Shown here: positions 8,246 to 16,521 of the stretch, one piece after another | How positions within the stretch are numbered: position 1 is the stretch's first letter | Layout of the letters: each line of letters opens with the position of its first letter | DNA from: CAKRJP01 sp963658085 | GTDB lineage: Bacteria > Bacillota > Clostridia > Lachnospirales > Lachnospiraceae | Assembly: GCA_963658085.1 (NCBI GenBank) | Contig: CAVKOU010000009.1 | Coordinates: 8,949-72,948 of the forward strand | Direction: 5' to 3' | DNA: 64,000 nucleotides | Translations under genes and position numbers: made by a program | Notes under the pieces: model-generated | The model's input: only the letters and a program-made list of their open reading frames with translations | Told to the model about the DNA's origin: nothing | The model's database searches: none

Positions 8246-9106
8246 ATGAAAACTATTAGAAAAATATATGATCAAATTACGGATATCACATCCGGCATCT
8301 CCAGTCATCACGTGGGAGCATATGCGGCACAGACTTCTTATTTTTTGATGCTGTCTCTGTTCCCTATTATTTTGCTACTGCTTACCATGGTAAAATATAC
8401 GCCCCTTACAAAGGCGGACATTATGACGGCGGTGATACAGATTTTTCCATCTACCGTCACTTCCCTGATTACTTCCATTGTGAATCAGGTCTATAGTCAG
8501 TCTTTAGCCATGGTGCCACTGACATTGCTTGTGACTTTGTGGGCTGCAGGAAAAGGCGTGCTGGCCTTGACTACCGGACTGAATAATGTATATAGCTGCG
8601 TGGAGACTCGTAACTATGTGATTCTTAGAATCCGAGCTACCGTATATACGGTAATGATGCTGATGGTCGTAATCAGTCTCTTGGGACTTGCGGTATTTGG
8701 TAATACCTTAGATGTATTTATTGGGAAATACCTCCCCTTTGTGGCAGATGTCTATCGGAAGATTTTAGGGCTTCGTTCGATGATCACTTCGGTAATCATG
8801 ATCTTTTTTACATTGATCGTATACAAATTTTTGCCCAATAGAAAATGCAAATTCTTAAGTCAGATCCCGGGAGCTGTTTTTGCCACCGCAGGATGGATGG
8901 TAGTATCCTGGATTTTCTCGGTTTACCTGGATATCTTTACAGGATTTTCCACCATGTATGGAAGTTTGACGACCATTGTGTTGATTCTTCTGTGGATGTA
9001 TTTTTGTATGTATTGTACCCTTCTTGGGGGCGAGGTGAATGTTCGGGTAGAAAAGATGTTTTTATCACAACAAAAGAAAAGGGAAGAGTGCAAACCGGAT
9101 GTGTAG
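8246..9106 (+). CDS. YihY/BrkB (virulence factor BrkB) family membrane protein
   Basis: A 286-residue inner membrane protein with about six hydrophobic helices. The N-terminal signature HHVGAYAAQTSYFLMLSLFP and the GGEVNV motif near the C-terminus fit the YihY/UPF0761 family (formerly called RNase BN). Family function is not established; proposals include transport. I chose ATG 8246 because AGGAG (8236-8240) lies 5 bases upstream and the promoter predicts a transcript start near 8227; an in-frame ATG at 8210 would be upstream of that start. The gene stands alone, closed by a terminator. Confidence 0.85.
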   Translation: MKTIRKIYDQITDITSGISSHHVGAYAAQTSYFLMLSLFPIILLLLTMVKYTPLTKADIMTAVIQIFPSTVTSLITSIVNQVYSQSLAMVPLTLLVTLWAAGKGVLALTTGLNNVYSCVETRNYVILRIRATVYTVMMLMVVISLLGLAVFGNTLDVFIGKYLPFVADVYRKILGLRSMITSVIMIFFTLIVYKFLPNRKCKFLSQIPGAVFATAGWMVVSWIFSVYLDIFTGFSTMYGSLTTIVLILLWMYFCMYCTLLGGEVNVRVEKMFLSQQKKREECKPDV

Positions 9107-9129
9107 AAGTACCATCTGGGGGGAAGAAG

Positions 9130-9174
9130 GAATGCTTAAAGATTCAAATTTGAAATTTAAGCATTCTTTTTTTA
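9130..9174 (+). terminator. Terminator after the YihY-like gene
   Basis: GAATGCTTAAA (9130-9140) pairs with TTTAAGCATTC (9156-9166), followed by TTTTTTTAT. Confidence 0.9.
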
Positions 9175-9253
9175 TACATTACTATAAAAAGTGCGTATAA
9201 TATAGTGTATGGTGAAGGAAATCCAATAGACTGGAAAAGAAAGGGATAGAATC

Positions 9254-10093
9254 ATGCAAATAAAAAAACTGACGGGGAAGGAACTTAGGAAGGCGAGTGT
9301 TTTAGTGCCTGATGAGATATTACGGAATGGGACGCTGGTGTTAGGAGGCAGCGCAAAGGAAAACCTGGCGGGGGTGGTTGTATTGATGAAGCGAGATCAG
9401 GACTGGGTTGTAACATGGCTTTATGTGGAGTCTGAATATCGAAAGCAGGGATATGGCAGTGCCCTTCTTCAGGGGGCTTTAACGGCAGCAAAGAGTGCAG
9501 GAGCGCTGACATTGTCCATGAATATAGACGGAGACAGTGAAGCTGGACGATTGATGGCTTTTATGTTGACCAAATATTTCTTTTGTCTTCATTTTGAACG
9601 TATAGCTAGTATTCAGATCACAAGGGATCAGTTAGAAAAATCTGTAATATTTGCAGATCCACGATATGCCGGGGAGAATAAAAGACGATCTTCTAAGGTG
9701 TGTTCTTTGCGTGATTTGAAGTCTACAGAGCTTTTTTCATTTCTGGAAGACTGTGAGAGACGAGGAAATTATCTAGTGAGTCGTGCAGATTATCGCAGTG
9801 CCGATGGAAGAGTAAGTAAGGTTTTAGTATTCGAAGGACAGATTGTAGGCGTGGTACTTCTAGAACGAAATGAGGAGAATGTGTATGAACTTCAGTTAAG
9901 CTACGTGGAGAGAAAATGCCAGACGGAGTTTATCAGTCTGATCCGAGAGGCAGCTTTTAGCCTTCGGGAAGAAGAATGGGAAAAACTGGAATTTGTCTGT
10001 ATGGATTCTTCGGTCTTGCATCTGGCAGACCATATTTTCCCGGAAAAAGAAATTACCTGGAAGTGTATGATTACAGGAGAACGATGGTTATAG
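9254..10093 (+). CDS. GNAT-family N-acetyltransferase
   Basis: A 279-residue protein. Residues 30-110 carry the acetyl-CoA fold: VTWLYVESEYRKQGYGSALL includes the R-x-x-G-x-G/A pyrophosphate-binding motif. The second half (150-279) looks like a degenerate second GNAT-like domain (SLREEEWEKLEFVCMD), so this may be a tandem-GNAT protein. A -10 TATAAT (9196-9201) with a weak -35 TATACA lies upstream. Substrate unknown. The next gene begins 24 bases downstream with its own ribosome site, so the two are probably co-transcribed and may act together. Confidence 0.75.
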   Translation: MQIKKLTGKELRKASVLVPDEILRNGTLVLGGSAKENLAGVVVLMKRDQDWVVTWLYVESEYRKQGYGSALLQGALTAAKSAGALTLSMNIDGDSEAGRLMAFMLTKYFFCLHFERIASIQITRDQLEKSVIFADPRYAGENKRRSSKVCSLRDLKSTELFSFLEDCERRGNYLVSRADYRSADGRVSKVLVFEGQIVGVVLLERNEENVYELQLSYVERKCQTEFISLIREAAFSLREEEWEKLEFVCMDSSVLHLADHIFPEKEITWKCMITGERWL

Positions 10094-10117
10094 AAGAGTG
10101 ATATAGGAGAATGGTAT

Positions 10118-12631
10118 ATGGGATTATTTAGTAAAAAGAAGAAAACACAAACGGAACTTCTGTCTGAACGTCTAGATGTTATGATGGGTGACAAACAACA
10201 GACGCTGTCAACATTTTATCTCTCAGAGATGGCGCAGGAGGACGAAATTAAAGAAAAGATTGCTCATCCACCAAAGGAAATCTGGAAGAAGAATCGCTAC
10301 AAAAAGAGAAGACAGTCAGAACTGGAAGAACTGAAGGCGAAACATGATCAACTCTTTCACCGGGAAGGAATGGCTGAGGCCCAAGGGGCAAGCGAAAAAG
10401 TGAATCAGGAATTGAATGAAAAAAAAGAAGGAAAAGGGTATGTAAGTATTTCAGATATTGAGGAAGTATTTCGATCTAAGGAGATTTACGATGCTAAGGA
10501 ATTAGTAGAGGTAAAAGCCTTCTTGCCACCTACAGAGCGCTATAATAGCTGCCAGGAAGCCCTGGAATTTTATAAGAAGGAGGAAGGTGAAAAGCCGGAG
10601 TTGGATGAGAAGACAAAAGCCTCTGTGGACGCCTCTCTTACGAGTATTCTAGGCGAGGGTGTGGATTTGGATAATGCAAGGGAATTTGTGGAAAAAGAGC
10701 ACCCAGAGCTTCATAAGCTCTTGAATTACAAGGCTCTGTTAGAGAGTATAGAACAAGAAATGGAAATTATGATCCGTAAGCCAGAAGCGAAGCTTATGGG
10801 ACTTAAGAAGAGCGAATATGCAAAGCTTTATGGCCATAGGTTGACCGCAGATGCCTTAGTGGCTCGTGCTTTGCTGCAACAGGAAAATTTATTACTGGAA
10901 TATCGGGAATACCAAGATAAAAAAGCAAGAGAAGAAGAAAAAAGAGCAAGAGAAGAAGAAGAAAAAAGAGCAAAAGAAAAAGAAAGAGCGAAAAAGGCAT
11001 ATCCGTATCAGACAATCTATGACAAAATGAAAGATGTGGAGATAGGTGATACTTTTTTGCCGGATAAATGTGCAATGGCGAAAAATTTTAAGTTTATTTA
11101 CGATAAACTTAAAAGTTATTTAGAAAGTAAAATTATAAATCCAGACAAGGATTTGGATAATGATTGGAAGATAATTCGTCAGTCGATGAAAAAATGTGCT
11201 CTCTTTGGGAAAATGGGACCGATTTCAGATATCACAACCTTTTCACTTCCTTTAATTAAAAAGACGGAATTTGGTGTGGATTTTTTAAAGAAGACGGATG
11301 AATCACTATTTCTTGCATATGCAGTCCAGACAGTGGCAGAGTCTTTTGCTGAGGCAATGAAGGAGGTGCCGAAACATGCCCCATGGATTGATAAAAACGA
11401 TGTAAAAGATATAAAAGCTAAAACAGAAAAGCTAAAACAGAAGCTAAACCTTGATAAAGAATATAAAGATCGGATTGAAAAAGCAAAAAAGGATTTTAAG
11501 ACAGAAAGGCATATTGGTATCGAGGAGAGTTGGCAGCAGTATCCAGAATGTTTCGCATATTATCAATTTATGAATGATGAGGTGGTAAAGACCAATCAAT
11601 ATTTAAAGGGAAACCGTGAGAAACCGGGACTTTTTGAAACGGCAGACTTCAATGTTTTTGATTCCAATGATCCGAAGGTGCTGAAAGGTTATCTGGAAAC
11701 ATATAAGAAACAGTATATGGAAAAAGAAAATCACGATCCTATGTATGATGAAATTTATGAATATCTGGAGAAGCATGTGAACTATCGAGTGGAGGCACAG
11801 ACTCGATTAAAGAAAATTGCTGAAAATGGTTCGGTTGAGGAATACAAAAAAGGAAAGACATGGGAGGTTGATGAGAAAAAAGGAAGCTATCTCCTGAAAG
11901 GGTTTGAGACAACAAAGCAGAATACTGGCCAGGGATGTTGGTCTGTAGCTCTGGCAGCAATGCTCCAGTACCGAGGATTTAAGGTGGATCAGACGGATAT
12001 TCGCAGTCATCGTTTCGAAGCAGACACTAAAGTCAACTATGATTCCAGTTATTACCAAAATATGAATGGGGCTCTTAACATTGCCTATCACTTTAATCTT
12101 ATAGCGGAGCTTGCACCGGATACCATGATGAAGCAGTTGTTCATTGGTGTGCTGCCCAAGAATCCAGAGTTAAAGAAAAAAATCCAAGACTTGGCGAAGG
12201 AAGCTATCGGAAAGAGTCATGGACCGCTGGCGGTACTTTTTAAGGGACATTACCGGGTTATTTACGGTTGCGACGGAGAAAATGTGACCATGCATGATCC
12301 GTTGGAGGAAACGGTAAGGACCTGGAGTTTGGATGATTTGGTTAGTCAGATGAAGGGGGCTCGGGATCTAAGTTTCTATTGGTTATCAGATTTGCCGGAA
12401 TTAAACGAAGAAGGAGAACGAGTTCTGGAAGTGGAAAACAAAGATCTTGAAATTCGTTATAACAGAGAGGGTGTCTTAGAGTATCAGGGACGGGATGAGT
12501 ATGAGGATCCGGGACTTTCTATTGTGCGCAACGGTTATGCACAGTTCTGCACAGGTGGAGACGAGTGGAGTCGTGTAGAATATACATTCTTGCCGGCAAA
12601 AGAGAAACATAATCTGGGAAAGGATAAATAA
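10118..12631 (+). CDS. Large coiled-coil protein with C-terminal papain-like cysteine protease domain, unknown function
   Basis: An 837-residue protein without signal peptide or membrane segment. The N-terminus is very basic (FSKKKKTQ). Residues 60-290 are charged and helical, with a run of REEEKRAREEE-type residues at about 270-290, then a helical middle region. Residues 585-780 look like a papain-like peptidase of the C39/AvrRpt2 type: QNTGQGCWSVALAAMLQYRG (Cys607), FKGHYRVIYG (His711) and VTMHDP (Asp727) give a plausible Cys-His-Asp triad. The last 60 residues contain short beta-rich repeats (LEIRYNREGVLEYQGRDEY). No transporter or toxin-delivery gene lies nearby. It could be a cytoplasmic protease, a self-processing effector or a polymorphic-toxin-like protein; I cannot choose. 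The triad assignment is by eye. Confidence 0.65.
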   Translation: MGLFSKKKKTQTELLSERLDVMMGDKQQTLSTFYLSEMAQEDEIKEKIAHPPKEIWKKNRYKKRRQSELEELKAKHDQLFHREGMAEAQGASEKVNQELNEKKEGKGYVSISDIEEVFRSKEIYDAKELVEVKAFLPPTERYNSCQEALEFYKKEEGEKPELDEKTKASVDASLTSILGEGVDLDNAREFVEKEHPELHKLLNYKALLESIEQEMEIMIRKPEAKLMGLKKSEYAKLYGHRLTADALVARALLQQENLLLEYREYQDKKAREEEKRAREEEEKRAKEKERAKKAYPYQTIYDKMKDVEIGDTFLPDKCAMAKNFKFIYDKLKSYLESKIINPDKDLDNDWKIIRQSMKKCALFGKMGPISDITTFSLPLIKKTEFGVDFLKKTDESLFLAYAVQTVAESFAEAMKEVPKHAPWIDKNDVKDIKAKTEKLKQKLNLDKEYKDRIEKAKKDFKTERHIGIEESWQQYPECFAYYQFMNDEVVKTNQYLKGNREKPGLFETADFNVFDSNDPKVLKGYLETYKKQYMEKENHDPMYDEIYEYLEKHVNYRVEAQTRLKKIAENGSVEEYKKGKTWEVDEKKGSYLLKGFETTKQNTGQGCWSVALAAMLQYRGFKVDQTDIRSHRFEADTKVNYDSSYYQNMNGALNIAYHFNLIAELAPDTMMKQLFIGVLPKNPELKKKIQDLAKEAIGKSHGPLAVLFKGHYRVIYGCDGENVTMHDPLEETVRTWSLDDLVSQMKGARDLSFYWLSDLPELNEEGERVLEVENKDLEIRYNREGVLEYQGRDEYEDPGLSIVRNGYAQFCTGGDEWSRVEYTFLPAKEKHNLGKDK

Positions 12632-12654
12632 GTAGTGCTGTAGAATTTTGGTAC

Positions 12655-12684
12655 TTGACAAGGACGGGATTGTCATGATAAAGT
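12655..12684 (+). promoter_or_regulatory. ptsG promoter
   Basis: TTGACA (12655-12660) and extended -10 TGATAAAGT (12676-12684), 18 bp spacing; transcript starts near 12690, just before the antiterminator site. Confidence 0.65.
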
Positions 12685-12696
12685 TTCGACAGATAT

Positions 12697-12770
12697 AGTG
12701 TGTTACTCGAGTTTTGGAGGCATTAACTATACATAACAATTAATGTTTATGTATGTTAATGCCTTTTTTT
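12697..12770 (+). promoter_or_regulatory. RAT antiterminator site overlapping a terminator in the ptsG leader
   Basis: The segment 12697-12727 contains GTGTGTTACT and, 10 bases later, GGAGGCATTAAC, which fits the ribonucleic antiterminator (RAT) of BglG/LicT-type proteins (TGTTACT ... AGGCA). It overlaps the 5' arm of a long terminator: AGGCATTAAC(T)ATACATAA (12718-12736) pairs with TTTATGTATGTTAATGCCT (12746-12764), followed by seven T. Binding of the downstream PRD antiterminator (15021) would stop terminator formation and let ptsG be read. The site is seen by eye; the partner assignment is inference from gene order. Confidence 0.75.
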
Positions 12771-12833
12771 ATTTTTTACCTGCAAGGAAGAAGGCATTCA
12801 TGCATAGCGGGAAAAAGAAAAGGAGTAAGACAC

Positions 12834-14999
12834 ATGAAAGACAAAATTTTTAGCGTTTTGCAGCGTGTGGGACGAAGCTTTATGCTTCCTATTGCGATTC
12901 TGCCTGTGGCAGGTCTCTTGCTTGGAATCGGAAGCTCATTTACAAACGCTACAACCATTGAAACCTATGGACTTACGGGTATTTTGGGAGAGGGAACCGT
13001 CCTTCACTCTCTGCTTGTTATCATGAATAGCGTGGGAAGTGCGGTGTTTGATAACCTGCCTTTGATCTTTGCAATAGGTGTTGCCATTGGAATGGCAAAG
13101 AAGGAGAAGGAAGTATCGGCGTTAGCAGCTGTAATTGCTTACTTTGTTATGAACACAGCCATCAATGCCATGTTAACGGTAACAGGGGATATTCTGGAAA
13201 ATGGTGAGATTGCAGAGCACGTGCTGGATGGAACCATTACTTCTGTATGTGGTATTCAATCCTTGCAGATGGGTGTATTTGGCGGTATTATAGTAGGACT
13301 GGGAGTTGCTGCGCTGCACAATCGTTTCTATAAGATTCAGCTTCCGGCAGCTTTAGCATTCTTTGGAGGTACCCGTTTTGTGCCGATTATTTCCACTATC
13401 GTTTATATGTTCGTGGGAATTGCTATGTATTTTGTATGGCCGATCGTACAGAATGGAATCTATGCTTTAGGAGGTCTTGTAACCGGATCCGGATATATTG
13501 GAACCTTGATCTTTGGACTGATCAAACGAGCATTGATCCCTTTTGGACTTCATCATGTATTCTATATGCCATTCTGGCAGACAGCTGTTGGTGGAACCAT
13601 GGAAGTTGCAGGACAGACCGTGCAGGGAGGACAGAATATTTTCTTCGCACAGTTAGCTGATTCTGCAAATGTTGCACATTTTAGTGCCGATGCTACAAGA
13701 TATTTCTCCGGAGAATTTATTTTCATGATCTTCGGACTTCCGGGAGCTGCTCTTGCCATGTATCAGTGCGCAAAGCCTGAGAAAAAGAAAGCTGCAGGAG
13801 GATTGCTTTTATCAGCAGCTCTTGCTTGTATGGCAACCGGTATTACAGAGCCTTTGGAATTTTCTTTCCTTTTTGTGGCTCCGGCTTTATTTGCGGTTCA
13901 GGTAGTGCTTGCAGGTAGCGCTTACATGATTGCACATATTCTAAATATTGCAGTGGGACTTACCTTCTCCGGTGGTTTCCTTGATTTCTTCTTGTTTGGT
14001 ATTTTGCAGGGGAATGAAAAAACAAGTTGGATGCGAGTAATTCCTATAGGAATTATTTATTTCTTCCTATATTATTTTATCTTCAAGTTTATGATTTTGA
14101 AGTTTGACTTTAAGACACCGGGGCGTGAGGACGATGATGTGGAGACAAAGCTTTATACAAAGGCAGATGTCAATGCAAGAAAAGAAGCAGGAAAGAGTGA
14201 GGACACTTCTGAAAGCAAGGATCCTTTAAGTGAGGCCATTACCAAGGGACTGGGCGGAAAGAAAAATATTTCCGATGTAGACTGCTGTGCAACCCGTCTT
14301 CGTTGTACCGTCCACAATGCAGATCTTGTAAATGATTCGATTTTAAAAAGTACCGGCGCTTCTGGAGTGGTACACAGAGGTCAGGGTGTACAGGTTATTT
14401 ACGGACCGAATGTAACGGTGATCAAAGCAAATTTAGAGGACTATCTTGAGACTGCTCCGGAGACTTTAGAGAGTGTGGAAGAAGTTACTGCAACAGAAGA
14501 AAAAAATGTAGCCACGAATTCTGAGAAAAAGGTGGTAGACCGTATTGTGATCAGTAGTCCGATTACAGGCTTGGCGGCAGATTTGTCTACCACGCCGGAT
14601 GAGGCATTTGCAGAAAGAATGATGGGAGATGGAGCGGTAGTAACTCCAAAGGATTCATATGTGAGAGCTCCGGAGGACGGAGAGGTTGCTTTTGTATTTG
14701 ATACAAAGCATGCGATTGGATTTATCACAGATTCTGGGATCAGTCTTTTGATTCATATGGGAATCGATACTGTAAAATTAAATGGAGAAGGATTTGAGGC
14801 CTTAGTAGAAAGTGGACAGAAAGTGAAGAAGGGAGATCCGATGCTGAAGCTTGACTTAGAGTATTTGGAGGCTAACGCACCTTCTATCGCATCACCGGTT
14901 CTGTGCACGGAACTGGAAGATAATCAGAGAATTCATCTGTTAAAAGAGGGAAGGGTAGAGGCAGGAGAACCACTCTTTGAGGTGGAGATTTTGGAATAA
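12834..14999 (+). CDS. ptsG: PTS glucose-family transporter, fused EIICBA
   Basis: A 721-residue phosphotransferase permease that imports and phosphorylates a hexose, most likely glucose. The EIIC membrane domain spans about 1-420 (MLPIAILPVAGLLLGIG; GLHHVFYMPFW). EIIB follows (about 460-545) with the phosphocysteine in DVDCCATRLRC (Cys485), then EIIA (about 585-715) with the phosphohistidine in LLIHMGIDTVKLNG (His641). ATG 12834 has AGGAG 8 bases upstream; an in-frame ATG at 12753 would lie within the terminator stem and is not used. Expression is controlled by the RAT/terminator in the leader. The antiterminator gene starts 21 bases downstream and HPr follows, giving a compact glucose-uptake cluster. 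Confidence 0.93.
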   Translation: MKDKIFSVLQRVGRSFMLPIAILPVAGLLLGIGSSFTNATTIETYGLTGILGEGTVLHSLLVIMNSVGSAVFDNLPLIFAIGVAIGMAKKEKEVSALAAVIAYFVMNTAINAMLTVTGDILENGEIAEHVLDGTITSVCGIQSLQMGVFGGIIVGLGVAALHNRFYKIQLPAALAFFGGTRFVPIISTIVYMFVGIAMYFVWPIVQNGIYALGGLVTGSGYIGTLIFGLIKRALIPFGLHHVFYMPFWQTAVGGTMEVAGQTVQGGQNIFFAQLADSANVAHFSADATRYFSGEFIFMIFGLPGAALAMYQCAKPEKKKAAGGLLLSAALACMATGITEPLEFSFLFVAPALFAVQVVLAGSAYMIAHILNIAVGLTFSGGFLDFFLFGILQGNEKTSWMRVIPIGIIYFFLYYFIFKFMILKFDFKTPGREDDDVETKLYTKADVNARKEAGKSEDTSESKDPLSEAITKGLGGKKNISDVDCCATRLRCTVHNADLVNDSILKSTGASGVVHRGQGVQVIYGPNVTVIKANLEDYLETAPETLESVEEVTATEEKNVATNSEKKVVDRIVISSPITGLAADLSTTPDEAFAERMMGDGAVVTPKDSYVRAPEDGEVAFVFDTKHAIGFITDSGISLLIHMGIDTVKLNGEGFEALVESGQKVKKGDPMLKLDLEYLEANAPSIASPVLCTELEDNQRIHLLKEGRVEAGEPLFEVEILE

Positions 15000-15020
15000 A
15001 CTTACAACCAGGGGGAAAAG

Positions 15021-15857
15021 ATGTTGTATAGAATTGCGAAGATTTTAAATCATAATTCCTTTATGGGACTTAGTGATGAAAAGAATCAGGAATGTTTGAT
15101 TATGGGAAAAGGAGTAGCTTTTGGGAAAAAAGTGGGACAGACCATCGAACTTCCGACGGATGCCAAGATCTATTCTCTGCGAGAACTTACAGAGCGGGGA
15201 GAGGCAAAAGAAATTGTAAAAACAGTATCTCCTGTTTGTCTGGAGCTTGCTAACGAGGTATTAAACCGTGGAGAGCAGGAATTTGGAAAGGTAGACAGAA
15301 CCATACTATTTCCGATGGCAGACCATCTTGACTTTGCGATTCGACGCATGCAGCACGGAGAACATATCAGTAATCCTCTGACGGAGGATATTCGGATTAT
15401 GTTCTACAGAGAATATAAAGTGGCTTCCTGCGTCAAAGAACTATTGCAGGAGAAGCTTTCCCTGGAGATCGATGAACATGAGATTGGCTATCTGGCACTT
15501 CATGTTCATGCAGCTATTATGGATGAAAATGTATCCCAAGCTATGGAAATTGCAAGAACCGTGAGAGAATGCATTTCCCTGGTGGAAGAGGAGACGGGAC
15601 ATACTATTGATGTCCTGTCTCTGGGATATAACCGTCTCATGAATCATGTACGCTATATGCTGGCAAGAGCCTTAAATGGTGAGAAACTAAAGATGAATAT
15701 CAATGACTATATGTCAGTGAAATTTCCGGGAGCCTATCTATCGGCAGAGAAAATCTGCAGACAGATGAAGAGAAGTCTGAAACTGCCGATACCGGATGTG
15801 GAAATTGGATATCTGGCGATGCATTTGGAGCGGCTGATCGAAGAGGAGACGGAGTGA
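15021..15857 (+). CDS. BglG/LicT-family transcriptional antiterminator (GlcT-like)
   Basis: A 278-residue RNA-binding regulator. Residues 1-58 form the CAT RNA-binding domain (KILNHNSFMGL, GKGVAFGKKVGQ). PRD1 (about 65-170) carries conserved histidines in MADHLDFAI and YLALHVHAA; PRD2 (about 172-278) has GYNRLMNHVRYML and YLAMHLERL. It is phosphorylated by PTS proteins, so in the presence of the sugar it binds the RAT element and allows ptsG transcription. The location directly after ptsG and before HPr supports this partner. I leave the symbol open because licT and glcT cannot be told apart by eye. Confidence 0.9.
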   Translation: MLYRIAKILNHNSFMGLSDEKNQECLIMGKGVAFGKKVGQTIELPTDAKIYSLRELTERGEAKEIVKTVSPVCLELANEVLNRGEQEFGKVDRTILFPMADHLDFAIRRMQHGEHISNPLTEDIRIMFYREYKVASCVKELLQEKLSLEIDEHEIGYLALHVHAAIMDENVSQAMEIARTVRECISLVEEETGHTIDVLSLGYNRLMNHVRYMLARALNGEKLKMNINDYMSVKFPGAYLSAEKICRQMKRSLKLPIPDVEIGYLAMHLERLIEEETE

Positions 15858-15868
15858 TCTCGATATGA

Positions 15869-15917
15869 TTGCGAAATAAGAGAATGTCCTCCGTGGCGAA
15901 AGTTCTCTGTTTCGCAA
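15869..15917 (+). terminator. Hairpin between the antiterminator and HPr genes
   Basis: TTGCGAAATAAGAGAA (15869-15884) pairs with TTCTCTGTTTCGCAA (15903-15917). No T-run follows, so it may be an attenuating or RNA-processing hairpin rather than a full terminator. Confidence 0.45.
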
Positions 15918-15950
15918 ATGTATAAAATAACTAAGAAGGAGTAGGATATT

Positions 15951-16208
15951 ATGAAGACATTTGATTACACAATTAAGGATGAGTTGGGAATTCACGCTAG
16001 ACCGGCAGGACTTCTTGCGAAAGAGGCAAAGAAATTTGCATCTGTATGCACGATTACAAAGGATGGAAATTCAAAGAAGCTTACGCAGGTAATGATGCTG
16101 ATGTCTCTTGGCGTAAAGCAGGGAGATACAGTGACTGTAACTGCAGAGGGTGAAGATGAGGAAGAAGCTATTGCAGCTTTGAAGGCAGCCTTCGAGAGCA
16201 ACCTGTAA
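15951..16208 (+). CDS. ptsH: Phosphocarrier protein HPr with Gln at position 46
   Basis: An 85-residue HPr that passes phosphate from EI to EIIA. The active-site His15 is in LGIHARPAGLL. The sequence aligns without gaps to Bacillus subtilis HPr up to residue 54 (MSLG): positions 45-46 are Thr-Gln (KLTQVMMLMSLG), whereas the regulatory kinase site in Firmicutes HPr is Ser46 (LKSIMGVMSLG). It therefore cannot be phosphorylated by HPr kinase at the usual residue, which would disconnect it from CcpA co-repression. RBS AAGGAG lies 8 bases before the ATG. It follows the glucose PTS genes. A second, Ser46-containing HPr or Crh elsewhere in the genome is possible. Confidence 0.93.
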   Translation: MKTFDYTIKDELGIHARPAGLLAKEAKKFASVCTITKDGNSKKLTQVMMLMSLGVKQGDTVTVTAEGEDEEEAIAALKAAFESNL

Positions 16209-16229
16209 CAAGAAAATATTGATGAAACT

Positions 16230-16272
16230 GAAGGTGATCAACTGTAATTTGCAGGGGATTGCCTTTTGTTTT
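16230..16272 (+). terminator. Terminator after HPr
   Basis: AAGGTGATCAACTG pairs imperfectly with CAGGGGATTGCCTT, followed by TTGTTTTTTTT. Confidence 0.65.
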
Positions 16273-16315
16273 TTTTGCGGAGTTTCGTCTAGTTTTGTCG
16301 AATGGGAAATTGTCA

Positions 16316-16344
16316 TTGACAGAGGGTATCTTTCTTGGTATAAA
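16316..16344 (+). promoter_or_regulatory. Promoter of the Rpn-family gene
   Basis: TTGACA (16316-16321) and TATAAA (16339-16344) with 17 bp spacing. The roughly 170-base untranslated region before the gene shows no other clear element. Confidence 0.65.
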
Positions 16345-16521
16345 CAAAAGTATCAAAAGCATTTGTTTTTCTTGATTTTCTTGTAAACTTCTACATCTTT
16401 ATATGATCTGCCGAATCTCTCGGTAAAAGAAATCTCAATGCTTGAAACAATTTATTCAGCAGGAGATTTTTGAGAGGCTAGCAAGCATTTCACTCCTGCA
16501 TATTGAAAGGGGTACGTGCCT

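Noticed and set aside
10803..11075. Leucine/phenylalanine-rich minus-strand frame resembling a membrane peptide
   Set aside because: It is the complement of the REEEKRAREEE coiled-coil codons of the protease-like gene, so its hydrophobicity is an artefact.
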